A stretch of 64,000 nt of DNA from Paraburkholderia aromaticivorans (GTDB taxonomy: Bacteria > Pseudomonadota > Gammaproteobacteria > Burkholderiales > Burkholderiaceae): the NCBI RefSeq assembly GCF_012689525.1, contig NZ_CP051516.1, positions 3,782,001-3,846,000 of the forward strand. The letters run 5' to 3'. The notes below the pieces were generated by a model. The model ran no database searches. It saw only the letters and a program-made list of their open reading frames with translations, and was not told where the DNA came from. Position numbers and translations under genes: made by a program. This document shows, one piece after another, positions 1 to 8,668 of this stretch (within the stretch, counting starts at the first letter, position 1; every line of letters starts with the position of its first letter).

Positions 1-1449
1 GGCATCGGCCGGTTGGTCGAGCCCTGTCACGCGGATTTCGACTGGGCCGTTCATCGGGTATTCGCCGCGCTGCCTGTAGACGTCGACCCGGTTCTGATAG
101 AACTGGACGAACTCGTAGATGACGCGTTGCACGTCGGCACGCCGGGCAAGCACCGCGTAGCCATTTGCCGTCACACGCAGCGTCGAAGGACGGATGTATT
201 GCAGCACGTTGCGCGACCAGCCCCAGATATCGGTACTGAACGTGACACCCAGACCCGCGACGACAATCCCCATCTGTAGCTGCCCAAAAAGCGGCGTCAG
301 GTGGCGTTCGCCGCCGATCACGATGCGTTTGAGCAGATCCGACACCGGCTGCGAGATAGAATCGGAAAATGGGTAGTTGTAGGGTTGCGTCACCGTACGC
401 GATAAGAGTGGCTTGCTGGATTGCACGGTCCAAACCTTGAGCCACGGGCAACTCGTGAACGGAAACCAGATCGCCTCCATCCGGCCGGAGCAGTCGAGGA
501 ACGACTCGATCGTACGTCCGCCGGACTTCGCCGACGCGAACAATTCGGATGCCGGAATATCCACATAGCTCCGGCAGCGCAGCCGCTGGTTGACGCCCGC
601 TTCGAGCGTCGCCTCGACGATCAACGCGCGGCCGAGGTGAACGAGGAACGCGCCGATGTCCGGATCGGTTCGCTTGAACGTGCGCAGCGCATACTGCTGT
701 TTCACGTCGTCGAACACGACCGCCGTGAGCGACAGGATCAAATTGCTCAGCGAGCCGTAGGTATGCCCCTTCAATGGCGTTTCGCGGGAAGCGGGTATGG
801 CCGTTCCGTGCGCGCCGATCGCAAGAGCGCCGCCTAGTGTGATGTCGCCTGGAGCGGGTGCGGCCGTGACACCCAAACCAAATTTTTCCAGCGTGGCAAG
901 CAGCGCTTCCATCGAAATGCCGGTTTGCGCCGTAACGCGTGCAGGCTGAGATGACGTGTCCACCGATATGGCATTGAGCGACTTCGTCATGTCGAGCAGG
1001 ACGACTTGTGAAGTCCTGGTGGTCCGGTCGATCGTCAGCGGCGACCAGTTGTGCATAAAGCCGCGAGGTCGGATGCGATATCCGTTCGCGCGCGCCCAGT
1101 TGACGATCGTGACCACAGCGGCGGGCGTGTCGGGCGAAGCTGTCCAGACGTCCGCTACCGTGATTTCACCGCTCCAGTTTTGGAATGCCTGCTTGTAGAG
1201 GGGAATGCCGTCGGGGAAATTGGCTGGAACGGGCGCGGCGCCTTGCGCGTGCGCGGCAATCTGATAGACCGGCGTCCATCCGGTCACGACCCCGGCCGCC
1301 GAGAGCCGGGCGATATCGGCAATGAATTTTCGGCGGGGCGGCGGTGTAGAAGCATCTTGAAGGTCTTTGGTCACGGTTCGCTCGAGTGCCTGTTGCAGGG
1401 AAGAAGTTTTCAGTCCCAATGCTATTTTTCCGAGGCGTACGCGAGGCAA
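1..1449 (-). CDS. Type II (covalent-FAD type) cholesterol oxidase, Tat-exported, C-terminus cut by the window edge
   Basis: The minus strand is open from about 1449 to the window start (483 codons, unfinished). The family oxidises and isomerises cholesterol to cholest-4-en-3-one, and type II members belong to the vanillyl-alcohol-oxidase FAD fold. The N-terminus has a twin-arginine motif (RRKFI, about residues 39-43 from the TTG) followed by a hydrophobic stretch ending near AAHAQ, so Tat export is likely. A flavin-domain segment RPRGFMHNWSPL (His about 133) and the glycine-rich GGALAIGAHGTAIP follow, then the cholesterol-oxidase substrate-binding region (WFPFTSCPWLKVW). The start is uncertain. 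TTG at 1449 is the furthest upstream because a stop lies two codons above it. A second TTG near 1416 has a GGAA upstream, and GTG near 1370 is possible. Substrate is inferred from family; other sterols or alcohols are possible. Confidence 0.78.
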   Translation of the reverse strand, partial: MPRVRLGKIALGLKTSSLQQALERTVTKDLQDASTPPPRRKFIADIARLSAAGVVTGWTPVYQIAAHAQGAAPVPANFPDGIPLYKQAFQNWSGEITVADVWTASPDTPAAVVTIVNWARANGYRIRPRGFMHNWSPLTIDRTTRTSQVVLLDMTKSLNAISVDTSSQPARVTAQTGISMEALLATLEKFGLGVTAAPAPGDITLGGALAIGAHGTAIPASRETPLKGHTYGSLSNLILSLTAVVFDDVKQQYALRTFKRTDPDIGAFLVHLGRALIVEATLEAGVNQRLRCRSYVDIPASELFASAKSGGRTIESFLDCSGRMEAIWFPFTSCPWLKVWTVQSSKPLLSRTVTQPYNYPFSDSISQPVSDLLKRIVIGGERHLTPLFGQLQMGIVVAGLGVTFSTDIWGWSRNVLQYIRPSTLRVTANGYAVLARRADVQRVIYEFVQFYQNRVDVYRQRGEYPMNGPVEIRVTGLDQPADA

Positions 1450-1633
1450 TGACTATTCATGACATGGCCGTGCTGGCCACAATTAAGCAAACCGTTTTAA
1501 GCAAACCGTTGGTCGGATGCGGCAGTAAGTGAAGCAAATGGGATATGCGGGGCGTCGGCACACGCAGCACATGCGCGCGACTGAACCTGTCAGGGTCTGT
1601 CGAACATCAAAGGCGCGCGTCACTGATCGACGC

Positions 1634-1663
1634 AAAAAAATGCCGCGCTCGACTGGCGCGGCA
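1634..1663 (-). terminator. Rho-independent terminator of the polyol transport operon
   Basis: Read on the minus strand, TGCCGCGC (1656-1663) pairs perfectly with GCGCGGCA (1641-1648) around a 7-nt loop and is followed by seven U residues (1634-1640). It lies 57 nt after the stop of the ATPase gene, so it should end the operon. Confidence 0.85.
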
Positions 1664-1720
1664 AAGACTCGTTACAGGGTTCGGAGCAGGGAAGCCGCCT
1701 CGACGCGGCCCTTGGAAACC

Positions 1721-2830
1721 TTACGCGGCCAACACTTCGACGATCTTGCGCTGGAATGCTTTCCCAGCGCTGTCGAACAGATGGCAATGCTCCGGCGTGG
1801 CGCCGAGTTTTTGGGTCTCGCCCTTGGTATGCCGTTCGAGCGGCGGAATCCGCGCAATCAGTCCGTCCGGCGCGACGCTCGATTCCGCATACAGATACGC
1901 CGCGTCGCCGAGCGACTCGATCGCCATCGTGCGGGCCGAAATGCCGTCGTCGGCCATGCCCACATGCAGATGCTCGGGGCGAATGCCGACCGTCACCTTG
2001 TCACCCTGCTTCACCGCGGCCGGTTCCACCGCGACGCGCTGCGTCTCGCCGGTTTCGTAGCGCACCGTGACGCCGTCGTGCGTAACCGACTGCACCACGC
2101 CTTCCATGAAGTTCATCTTCGGCGAGCCGATGAATCCTGCGACGAAACGGTTGGCCGGCGCGTGATACAGCATGGTCGGGCTGCCGACCTGCTCCACATT
2201 GCCCGCCGACAGCACCACGATCTTGTCCGCCAGCGTCATGGCCTCGACCTGATCGTGCGTCACGTAGATCATGGTGGTCTTCAGTTCGTCATGCAGACGC
2301 GCGAATTCGAGGCGCATTTTCACGCGCAGGGCGGCGTCCAGATTCGACAGCGGTTCGTCGAACAGGAACACCTTCGGCTTGCGCGTGATCGCGCGGCCGA
2401 TCGCCACGCGCTGACGCTGGCCGCCGGACAACTGCTTCGGCTTGCGATCGAGTAGATGGTCAATGTGCAGGATCTTCGCCGCGTTGCGCACGGCGGCGTC
2501 GATTTCCGGCTTCTTGGTGCCGGCGAGTTTCAGGCCGAACGCCATGTTGTCGTACAGCGTCATGTGCGGATACAGCGCGTACGACTGGAACACCATCGCG
2601 ATGCCGCGCTTGGCCGGTGCAACGTCGTTCACGCGCATGCCGTCGATGGTCAGATCGCCGCCGCTGATATCTTCGAGGCCGGCGATCATCCGCATCAGCG
2701 TCGATTTACCGCAACCGCTCGGGCCCACGAACACGACGAACTCGCCGTCCGCGATATCGAGGTTGATGTCGCGCATCACTTCGTTTTCGTCGTACGCCTT
2801 CCTGATGTTGCGCAGAGTTACGCTTGCCAT
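1721..2830 (-). CDS. smoK: Sorbitol/mannitol ABC transporter ATP-binding protein
   Basis: 369-residue CUT1-type ATPase (MsmK/UgpC/SmoK family) that powers sugar-alcohol import. The Walker A motif GPSGCGKST is at about 36-44, the signature LSGGQRQ at 134-140, Walker B FLFDEP at 155-160, and the switch histidine is in THDQ (about 192). The C-terminal third is the regulatory OB-fold domain ([15 protein letters not shown], then GIRPEHL), with normal family length. The start at MASV was chosen because GGAGA precedes it by about 6 nt; longer readings add a basic tail with no homology. It is the last gene of the polyol operon, about 100 nt after the HAD phosphatase gene. The assignment to sorbitol/mannitol rests on the neighbouring SmoS-type dehydrogenase. 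Confidence 0.9.
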   Translation of the reverse strand: MASVTLRNIRKAYDENEVMRDINLDIADGEFVVFVGPSGCGKSTLMRMIAGLEDISGGDLTIDGMRVNDVAPAKRGIAMVFQSYALYPHMTLYDNMAFGLKLAGTKKPEIDAAVRNAAKILHIDHLLDRKPKQLSGGQRQRVAIGRAITRKPKVFLFDEPLSNLDAALRVKMRLEFARLHDELKTTMIYVTHDQVEAMTLADKIVVLSAGNVEQVGSPTMLYHAPANRFVAGFIGSPKMNFMEGVVQSVTHDGVTVRYETGETQRVAVEPAAVKQGDKVTVGIRPEHLHVGMADDGISARTMAIESLGDAAYLYAESSVAPDGLIARIPPLERHTKGETQKLGATPEHCHLFDSAGKAFQRKIVEVLAA

Positions 2831-2933
2831 GATGTGTCTCCGTGTATTGCTATATGTTGCTTGTCCGATATTCCGGTTGCCTGAGCTGTTTGGGATGCCC
2901 AGGCTGCTACGTTTGATTCGCTTTTCGATGCCG

Positions 2934-3647
2934 CTACGGCGAGGCCGCCGTCGCACTCAGCGTCCATTGCGCGACCAGTTCCGGCAACTGCTGCATGTCG
3001 TCGAAGACGTGACGCGCGCCGGCTGCATGCAGTTTGTCGATTTGCGCGTCGCTCGCGTGACCGCCGCCGATGAAGCCGAGCACCGTCATGCCCGCCGCGC
3101 TCGCCGCCGTCACGCCGGTGACGCTGTCCTCCACCACGAGGCACGCCGAAGGCGCGAGTCCGAGACCCTTGGCCGCCGCCAGATAGACATCGGGCGCGGG
3201 CTTCGGATTCGGCACCGCGTCGGCGCAGAACAGGCGGTCGCCGAAAAATCGCACGAGGCCAGTGCGCGTCAGCACCGTTTCCACATACGGGCGAAAGCTG
3301 TTGCTCGCGCAGCCTTTGGTGAGCGGCACCTGAGCCAGCGCGGCTTCGATGCCTTCGACCGTCGGCGCCTGCATCGCCGCCGCTTCCACTGCTTGGCGGA
3401 TCGCATCGATATCCTCGACGCTGAGGCTTTTGCCGAGCTGCGCCGCAGTGCCTTGCAGTACTTTCTCGATGCGCAGTCCGAGCAGCGGCAGCACGACCGG
3501 TTCGACGTCGGTGTCGGGCCAGCGCGCTTCGAGTTCGTGCACCAGCATGCGCGCCGCCACGGCTTCGCTGTCGATCAGCACGCCGTCGCAATCGCAGATC
3601 AGCGCGAAATTGCCGGCGAGCGTGCTTCCACTCGTGCCTGCCGTCAT
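2934..3647 (-). CDS. HAD-family phosphatase in the polyol operon
   Basis: 237-residue HAD subfamily IA hydrolase. Motif I is [10 protein letters not shown] with nucleophile Asp19 and general acid Asp21. A Thr-Lys segment (LTKGCASNS) sits in the motif II region, the conserved lysine is in NPKPAPD, and the acidic motif is VVEDS. These enzymes remove phosphate from small sugar or polyol phosphates. Its start overlaps the stop of the permease gene by 4 nt (ATGA), so it is translated in the transport operon. A role in dephosphorylating a polyol or ketose phosphate is plausible, but the substrate cannot be read from the sequence. Confidence 0.8.
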   Translation of the reverse strand: MTAGTSGSTLAGNFALICDCDGVLIDSEAVAARMLVHELEARWPDTDVEPVVLPLLGLRIEKVLQGTAAQLGKSLSVEDIDAIRQAVEAAAMQAPTVEGIEAALAQVPLTKGCASNSFRPYVETVLTRTGLVRFFGDRLFCADAVPNPKPAPDVYLAAAKGLGLAPSACLVVEDSVTGVTAASAAGMTVLGFIGGGHASDAQIDKLHAAGARHVFDDMQQLPELVAQWTLSATAASP

Positions 3648-4519
3648 TTGACCGCCCCGAAGGTAAGGCCGCGCACCAGTTGCTTCTGCGACAGCCAGCC
3701 GACGATCAGGATCGGCGCGACCGCCAGCAGCGAGGCGGCGGACAGCTTGGCCCAGAACAGACCCTCAGGACTCGAATACGACGCGATGAACACAGTCAGC
3801 GGTGCGGCATTCGAACTCGACAGGTTGATGCTCCAGAACGCTTCGTTCCACGACAGGATCACGAGCAGCAGCGCGGTCGAGGCGAGGCCCGGCAACGACA
3901 TCGGCATCAGCAGATAGACGATTTCCTGCCACGTCGCGGCGCCGTCGATTCGTCCGGCTTCGAGAATGTCGCGCGGAATTTCGGCGAAGTACGTGAACGA
4001 CATCCACACCGCGATCGGTAAATTGATCAGCGTGTAGACAATCACGAGACCCGACACCGAATCCAGCAGCCCGCTGTTTTTCCACAGCAGATAGATCGGC
4101 ACCAGCACGCCGACCGACGGCATCATCTTGGTCGACAGCATCCACAGCAGCACTTTCTGCGTGCGGCGGGTCGGGAAGAACGCCATCGCATAGGCGGCCG
4201 GCACGGCGAGAATCAGGCACAGCACCGTCACGCCCGCGGAGATCAGTATCGAATTCCACGCGAACGAAAAGTAATTGCTGCGCGCGAACACCTCGCGGAA
4301 GCTATCGAGCGTCGGGATGAAAAACAGCGACGACGCATAGGCTTGCTGCTCCGTCTTGAATGCGGTGATCGTCATCCAGAAGATCGGAAAGAACAGCAGC
4401 AAGGCGACGAGCCAGGCGATCACGCCGGGAATGCCGCGTCGGATTGCGGCGAACGGCGACTTCGCCGGCACCGTCATGGGTGTCGCGCTGGACACCGGAG
4501 TGGAGGCAACCTGGCTCAT
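3644..4519 (-). CDS. smoG: Sorbitol/mannitol ABC transporter inner-membrane permease (MalG type)
   Basis: 291 residues with about six hydrophobic segments. The cytoplasmic EAA loop reads EAGRIDGAATWQEIVYLLMP, the coupling site for the ATPase. Such MalG-type subunits form the channel with a MalF-type partner. The start ATG overlaps the stop of the upstream permease gene (ATGA), and the 3' end overlaps the HAD gene in the same way, showing tight translational coupling. Confidence 0.9.
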   Translation of the reverse strand: MSQVASTPVSSATPMTVPAKSPFAAIRRGIPGVIAWLVALLLFFPIFWMTITAFKTEQQAYASSLFFIPTLDSFREVFARSNYFSFAWNSILISAGVTVLCLILAVPAAYAMAFFPTRRTQKVLLWMLSTKMMPSVGVLVPIYLLWKNSGLLDSVSGLVIVYTLINLPIAVWMSFTYFAEIPRDILEAGRIDGAATWQEIVYLLMPMSLPGLASTALLLVILSWNEAFWSINLSSSNAAPLTVFIASYSSPEGLFWAKLSAASLLAVAPILIVGWLSQKQLVRGLTFGAVK

Positions 4520-5451
4520 TTTTCGTACTCCCCTTTGAGGTTCTTCGCGAGCATCCGCACGAGGAAGAACGACACGATATTGGCCAGCACGACAGCGAGA
4601 ATGCCGCCCGCCGACGCGAGACCGACGTCGAACTGTTGCAGGCCCAGCGAATAGATCAGGTACGACAGGTTAGTAGTCGCGGTGCCCGGACCGCCGCCCG
4701 TGGTCGTATAGATTTCGGCGAAGATCGACAGCAGGAAAATCGTCTCCATCATCACCACCACCGCGATCGCCCGTTTCAGGTGAGGTAGCGTGATATAGAA
4801 GAACATCGAGAACGGACCCGCGCCGTCGATTTTCGCCGCCTCCTTCTGCTCCTGATCGAGCGACTGGATCGCCGTGAACAGAATCAGGAAAGCGAACGGC
4901 AGCCACTGCCACGCGACGATCATGATCACCGCCGTCAGTGGGTATTGCGCGAACCAGTCGATCGGTTGCATGCCCATGGCGCGCATGCCTTGCGCGATCA
5001 GGCCATACACCGGATGCAGGATCATGTTCTTCCAGATCAGCGCGCTCACGGTCGGCATCACGAAGAACGGTGCGATGGCGAGCAGCCGCGCGATCCCCTG
5101 GCCGTAGAACTTGCGGTCGAACAGGATCGCCATCAGCACGCCGCCGACCACCGTGATCACGAGGACCGAGATGATCAGCTCGAGCGTGTGACCGATCGAA
5201 GGGCCGAACGACGGATCGCTGGCAAGGTATTTATAGTTGTCGAAACCCGCGAAGCCTTTCAGATCCGGATTCAACAGGTTGTAGCGCGAGAACGAAAACC
5301 AGATCGTCATCGCGAGCGGAATCGCCATCCACAGCACGAGTACCGCGACCGACGGCGTGACTAGCCAGCGGGCGGAATTGGCTTTACGGGTTTCGCGTTC
5401 TTTTTCTGTCTGGGGATGGGCATGCATGATAGGTAGGCGCAGAGGACGCAT
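4516..5451 (-). CDS. smoF: Sorbitol/mannitol ABC transporter inner-membrane permease (MalF type)
   Basis: 311 residues with several membrane segments and an EAA loop (EAAKIDGAGPFSMFFYITLP). It pairs with the downstream permease. The start at MRPLRLP was chosen because AGGTGG precedes it at good spacing. An internal ATG eight codons later (MHAHPQ) lacks a good ribosome-binding site, and a longer reading to 5505 adds an unlikely basic stretch. The gap to the binding-protein gene (about 150 nt) contains a strong hairpin. Confidence 0.88.
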   Translation of the reverse strand: MRPLRLPIMHAHPQTEKERETRKANSARWLVTPSVAVLVLWMAIPLAMTIWFSFSRYNLLNPDLKGFAGFDNYKYLASDPSFGPSIGHTLELIISVLVITVVGGVLMAILFDRKFYGQGIARLLAIAPFFVMPTVSALIWKNMILHPVYGLIAQGMRAMGMQPIDWFAQYPLTAVIMIVAWQWLPFAFLILFTAIQSLDQEQKEAAKIDGAGPFSMFFYITLPHLKRAIAVVVMMETIFLLSIFAEIYTTTGGGPGTATTNLSYLIYSLGLQQFDVGLASAGGILAVVLANIVSFFLVRMLAKNLKGEYEK

Positions 5452-5556
5452 GATTGACCACCTGTTCGGTAATGCGCGGACCGCCGCCCGAAGCCGCGAC
5501 GACACCCTACGATGTCGCCGCGCACGTGTGGCGGAAAGGCCCGCTGTGCCGCGTAA

Positions 5557-5580
5557 GCCGGCTGACGGGCGTCAGCCGGC
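5557..5580. other. Intra-operon hairpin between binding-protein and permease genes
   Basis: GCCGGCTGAC (5557-5566) and GTCAGCCGGC (5571-5580) form a perfect 10-bp stem with loop GGGC. There is no U tract. Stems in this position, just after a binding-protein gene, commonly stabilise its mRNA and keep its expression above that of the permeases. That role is inferred. Confidence 0.6.
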
Positions 5581-5603
5581 GCGTGCCACGTAACGACCGT
5601 GGC

Positions 5604-6926
5604 TTACTTCTGATAGCCGGCCTGCTTCACCGCGCGATCCGCGGTGGCGTTGCCGGCTGCCAACGCCTGATCGATCGTCATCTGACCGGCAATCGCGCCG
5701 GAGATGCTCTGACCGACCACGGTGCCGAACGACTGGAACTCAGGAATCCCGACGAACTGCACTCCGGTGTACGGCACCGGCTTGAGCGTCGGATGCTCCG
5801 GATCCGCCGTTTCGATCGCCTTCAGCACGAAGTCGCCGAACGGTGCTGCCTGCTTGTACTCAGGGCGCGCGTAGGTGGATTTACGCGTTCCCGGCGGCAC
5901 CGAGGCCCAACCTTCGTCCTTCGCGACCAGTTCGATGTATTGCTTCGACGTGGCCCACGTGATGAACTTCTTCGCCGCGTCAGGCTGCTTCGACGACTTC
6001 GGAATCGCCAGCGCCCAGGCCCACAGCCAATGCGAACCCTTCGGCGTGACCGCGATCGGTGCCGCGGCAAAACCGACCTTGTCCGCGATCTGCGATTGCT
6101 GCTTGTTGTAGAGCATGCCTGCGGCAACCGTAGCGTCGATCCACATCCCGCATTTGCCGGACGACATCAGCGTGAGGTTTTCGTTGAAGCCGTTCGAGCT
6201 CGCTCCCGGAGGGCCATCTTTCTTCAGCAGATCGACGTAGAAGGTCATCGCCTTTTTCCATTCCGGCGACGTGAGCTGCGCGTTCCATTTCTCGTCGAAC
6301 CAGCGGCCGCCGAAGGTATTCACCACCGTCGTGCCGTACGCCATGTTCTCGCCCCAGCCCGCCTTGCCGCGCAGACAGATGCCGTAGATGCCGTTGGCCT
6401 TGTCGGTGAGCTTGTCGGCGAATTGCGCGATCTGGTCGTAGGTCGGCTGATCGGGCATCTTCAGACCCTTGGCCGCGAACAGGTCCTTGCGGTAATACGT
6501 CATCGAGCTTTCGACGTAGAACGGCAGCGCATACAACTGGCCGCCGCTCGAGAGGCCGTCGCGGGCCGTCTTCACGACGTCGTTCAGATCGTAATCAGCC
6601 GGCAGATTCGTGAGCGGCGTGAGCCAGCCGCGCTTGCCCCATTGCGGCGTTTCGTACGCGCCGATCGTCATCACGTCGAACTGGCCGCTGCCTGTCGTGA
6701 TATCGGTGGTGGCGCGCTGACGCAGCACGTTTTCTTCGAGAATCACCCAGTTCAGCTTGATATCCGGATTCGCCTTTTCGAATTCGGGCGAGAGCTTCTT
6801 CAGCTCGATCATGTCCGGATTGTTTAGCGTGGCGATCGTCACCGTGGCCGCCGACGCGTTCAATGCAAAGCATGCGACAGCGCCGGCACTGACCGCCTTT
6901 AGCGTGGTTTTGAGAGTTGGTTTCAT
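5604..6926 (-). CDS. smoE: Sorbitol/mannitol ABC transporter periplasmic substrate-binding protein
   Basis: 440-residue family 1 solute-binding protein. The signal peptide is about 26 residues (basic start, hydrophobic core, cleavage after ALNASA). The mature part contains the typical segments KANPDIKLNWV, DVMTIGAYETPQWG and WAWALAIPKSSKQPDAAKKFITW. AGGAGA lies just before the ATG. It follows the dehydrogenase gene by 72 nt and precedes the permeases. It binds the polyol in the periplasm; sorbitol or mannitol is inferred from the operon. Confidence 0.9.
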   Translation of the reverse strand: MKPTLKTTLKAVSAGAVACFALNASAATVTIATLNNPDMIELKKLSPEFEKANPDIKLNWVILEENVLRQRATTDITTGSGQFDVMTIGAYETPQWGKRGWLTPLTNLPADYDLNDVVKTARDGLSSGGQLYALPFYVESSMTYYRKDLFAAKGLKMPDQPTYDQIAQFADKLTDKANGIYGICLRGKAGWGENMAYGTTVVNTFGGRWFDEKWNAQLTSPEWKKAMTFYVDLLKKDGPPGASSNGFNENLTLMSSGKCGMWIDATVAAGMLYNKQQSQIADKVGFAAAPIAVTPKGSHWLWAWALAIPKSSKQPDAAKKFITWATSKQYIELVAKDEGWASVPPGTRKSTYARPEYKQAAPFGDFVLKAIETADPEHPTLKPVPYTGVQFVGIPEFQSFGTVVGQSISGAIAGQMTIDQALAAGNATADRAVKQAGYQK

Positions 6927-6998
6927 GTGTTGTCTCCTTTCTCGTACGTTATGTAATGCAGCGTTTGTTCTACGAAAATGACGATGAACGGCGCGGAC

Positions 6999-7781
6999 TC
7001 AGCTCATCCAGTTGCCGCCGTCGACGTTCAGGGTTTGCGCGGTGATGTAGTCGGCGTCCGCCGACGCGAGGAACAGAGCGGCACCGGTCAGATCGTCCGG
7101 CACACCCATGCGGCCTAGCGGCACCGCTTCTCCGACGAGGCGTTTTTTTTCGCCGAGCGGACGGTTTTCATAGCGGGCGAAGAGCGCGTCGACTTCGTTC
7201 CACATCGGTGTATCGACGACGCCCGGCGCGATGCCGTTCACATTGATCTTGTGCGGTGCGAGCGCCAATGCCGCGGATTGCGTGTAGCTGAGCACGGCCG
7301 CCTTGGTCGCGCAGTAGTGCGACACGAGCGCCTCGCCGCGCCGTCCGGCTTGCGACGACATATTGATGATCTTGCCGCCGTGGCCCTGCTCGACCATCTT
7401 TTGTGCCACGGCTTGCATCAGGAAGAACATGCCCTTCACGTTGACCGCAAAAAGACGGTCGAATACGTCCCAGGATTCGTCGAGGATCGGGCGCATGTCG
7501 AAGAGCGCCGCGTTGTTGAAGAGGATGTCGATTTGACCGAAGCGCTCCAGCGCGCTCGCCACGATGCGCTGGATATGCTCGCGGCGCGTGACGTCGGCGC
7601 TCACGCTCAGCACGCGCTCGCCGTAAGCGGCGCGCAATGTATCGCCGAAAGTGTCCGCCGGCTTCACATCGACCAGCACGCAGCGCGCGCCTTCGTCCAG
7701 ATACCGGCGAGCCACGGCTTCACCGATTCCGCTTGCCGCGCCCGTCAGAATGGCCACCTTGTCTTGCAATCGTGCCGCCAC
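6999..7781 (-). CDS. smoS: Sorbitol (L-iditol 2-) dehydrogenase, short-chain dehydrogenase type
   Basis: 260-residue SDR. The cofactor motif is TGAASGIG (residues 13-20), the NNAA motif is at about 89-92, and the catalytic Ser is in INMSSQAG (142/143), with Tyr156 and Lys160 in YCATK. The C-terminus VDGGNWMS and the segment NIN-GIAPGVVDTPMW closely resemble Rhodobacter SmoS, which oxidises sorbitol to fructose and galactitol to tagatose. The start is GTG (MAARLQDK) because GGAGA precedes it by about 6 nt; no ATG is suitably placed. It is the first gene of the polyol operon. No fructokinase is present here, so the ketose must be phosphorylated by an enzyme coded elsewhere. Confidence 0.9.
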   Translation of the reverse strand: MAARLQDKVAILTGAASGIGEAVARRYLDEGARCVLVDVKPADTFGDTLRAAYGERVLSVSADVTRREHIQRIVASALERFGQIDILFNNAALFDMRPILDESWDVFDRLFAVNVKGMFFLMQAVAQKMVEQGHGGKIINMSSQAGRRGEALVSHYCATKAAVLSYTQSAALALAPHKINVNGIAPGVVDTPMWNEVDALFARYENRPLGEKKRLVGEAVPLGRMGVPDDLTGAALFLASADADYITAQTLNVDGGNWMS

Positions 7782-8112
7782 TGCTCGTCTCCGGTTCGTT
7801 TTGCTTCTTGAGGCGCGGTGAGCGAACGCCCATTGCGCGAACAATTGCTCTGTTAGTGATCGAATGATCGGATACGCACCGGGCCATGTCAAGGCGCCCG
7901 AGCAGATTTCGATGGTGCAGCGCGGCAGGATTCCGGCACCACTCATCTGCCTCGAACAACGCTAGTACGAGAAATCGAAGACAGCCAATCTGCTTTCTGC
8001 TCGCCCCGCTGACAAAATTTCGAGATACGTTATATCATTGCGACCTCGCTTCGCTTCGAAGCCGATTGGTTGCGATTTCGCTTGATTGCCATTTCGTCAG
8101 GAGCCTCCGCCG
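7782..8112. other. Divergent intergenic region between smoS and zur
   Basis: 331 nt with no convincing gene. It must hold the promoter of the polyol operon (minus) and of the zur-znu operon (plus). A plus-strand promoter candidate is listed separately. I could not identify the minus-strand promoter or a polyol regulator site. Confidence 0.5.
8009..8036 (+). promoter_or_regulatory. Candidate promoter of zur-znuACB with possible half Zur box
   Basis: CTGACA (8009-8014), 16 nt, then TATATC (8031-8036) resembles a sigma-70 promoter. The -10 overlaps ACGTTATATCAT, whose GTTATA matches one half of the proteobacterial Zur box. The other half is degenerate, so the operator is tentative. Confidence 0.4.
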
Positions 8113-8607
8113 ATGGCCACATCGACTGCAGAACACCATGCCGTACGGCTCGCGCATGCCGAAGCGCATGCCGCGTTGCACGGGCTCGCGCTGACGCCGC
8201 TGCGTCGTCAGGTGTATGCGGCGATCGTCGCGAGCGAGCGGCCGGTCGGCGCTTACGAATTGCTGGATGCGCTCGAGCCGGCACGCGGCCGTGTTCCGCC
8301 CACAACCGTGTATCGCGCGCTCGACTTTCTGCTCGCGCATGGCTTTGTGCATCGGATCGAATCGAAGAACGCGTTCGTGGCCTGCTGCGAAGTCGGTGTG
8401 CCGCATCGCAGCCAGTTTCTGATGTGTGACGGCTGCGGCGCGACCGTCGAAATTCCCGGTGACGACCTCGCCGAACAGTTGTCGCATAGCGCGCCCGCAC
8501 ATGGTTTCGAAGTGCATCGGCAGGTGGTCGAACTGAGCGGTCTGTGCGCGCTGTGTGCCCGCGCGGCGCGGCCTGCCGGTGCTTCCATCGGCACAAAGCC
8601 CGCCTAG
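8113..8607 (+). CDS. zur: Fur-family transcriptional regulator, Zur type
   Basis: 164 residues. An N-terminal winged helix (LTPLRRQVYAAIV, then PPTTVYRALDFLLAHGFVHRIE) precedes a metal-binding and dimerisation half with paired cysteines (MCDGC and CALCARA) and histidines such as FEVHR. Fur-family proteins with this layout next to znu genes repress zinc uptake when zinc is sufficient. The start is ATG 8113, preceded by CAGGAG at 9 nt; a TTG at 8086 would add nine residues. It is the first gene of its operon and lies 61 nt before the binding-protein gene, so it probably represses itself too. Confidence 0.85.
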   Translation: MATSTAEHHAVRLAHAEAHAALHGLALTPLRRQVYAAIVASERPVGAYELLDALEPARGRVPPTTVYRALDFLLAHGFVHRIESKNAFVACCEVGVPHRSQFLMCDGCGATVEIPGDDLAEQLSHSAPAHGFEVHRQVVELSGLCALCARAARPAGASIGTKPA

Positions 8608-8668
8608 AGCCGGCGCGCCCTTCCTAACGTCTGTGATTCATTCAACTCTCACGCAGCAGGACACAACA

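Noticed and set aside
2442..3917. 491-codon plus-strand open frame
   Set aside because: It is antisense to the ATPase, HAD and permease genes, which have full motifs, ribosome-binding sites and overlaps.
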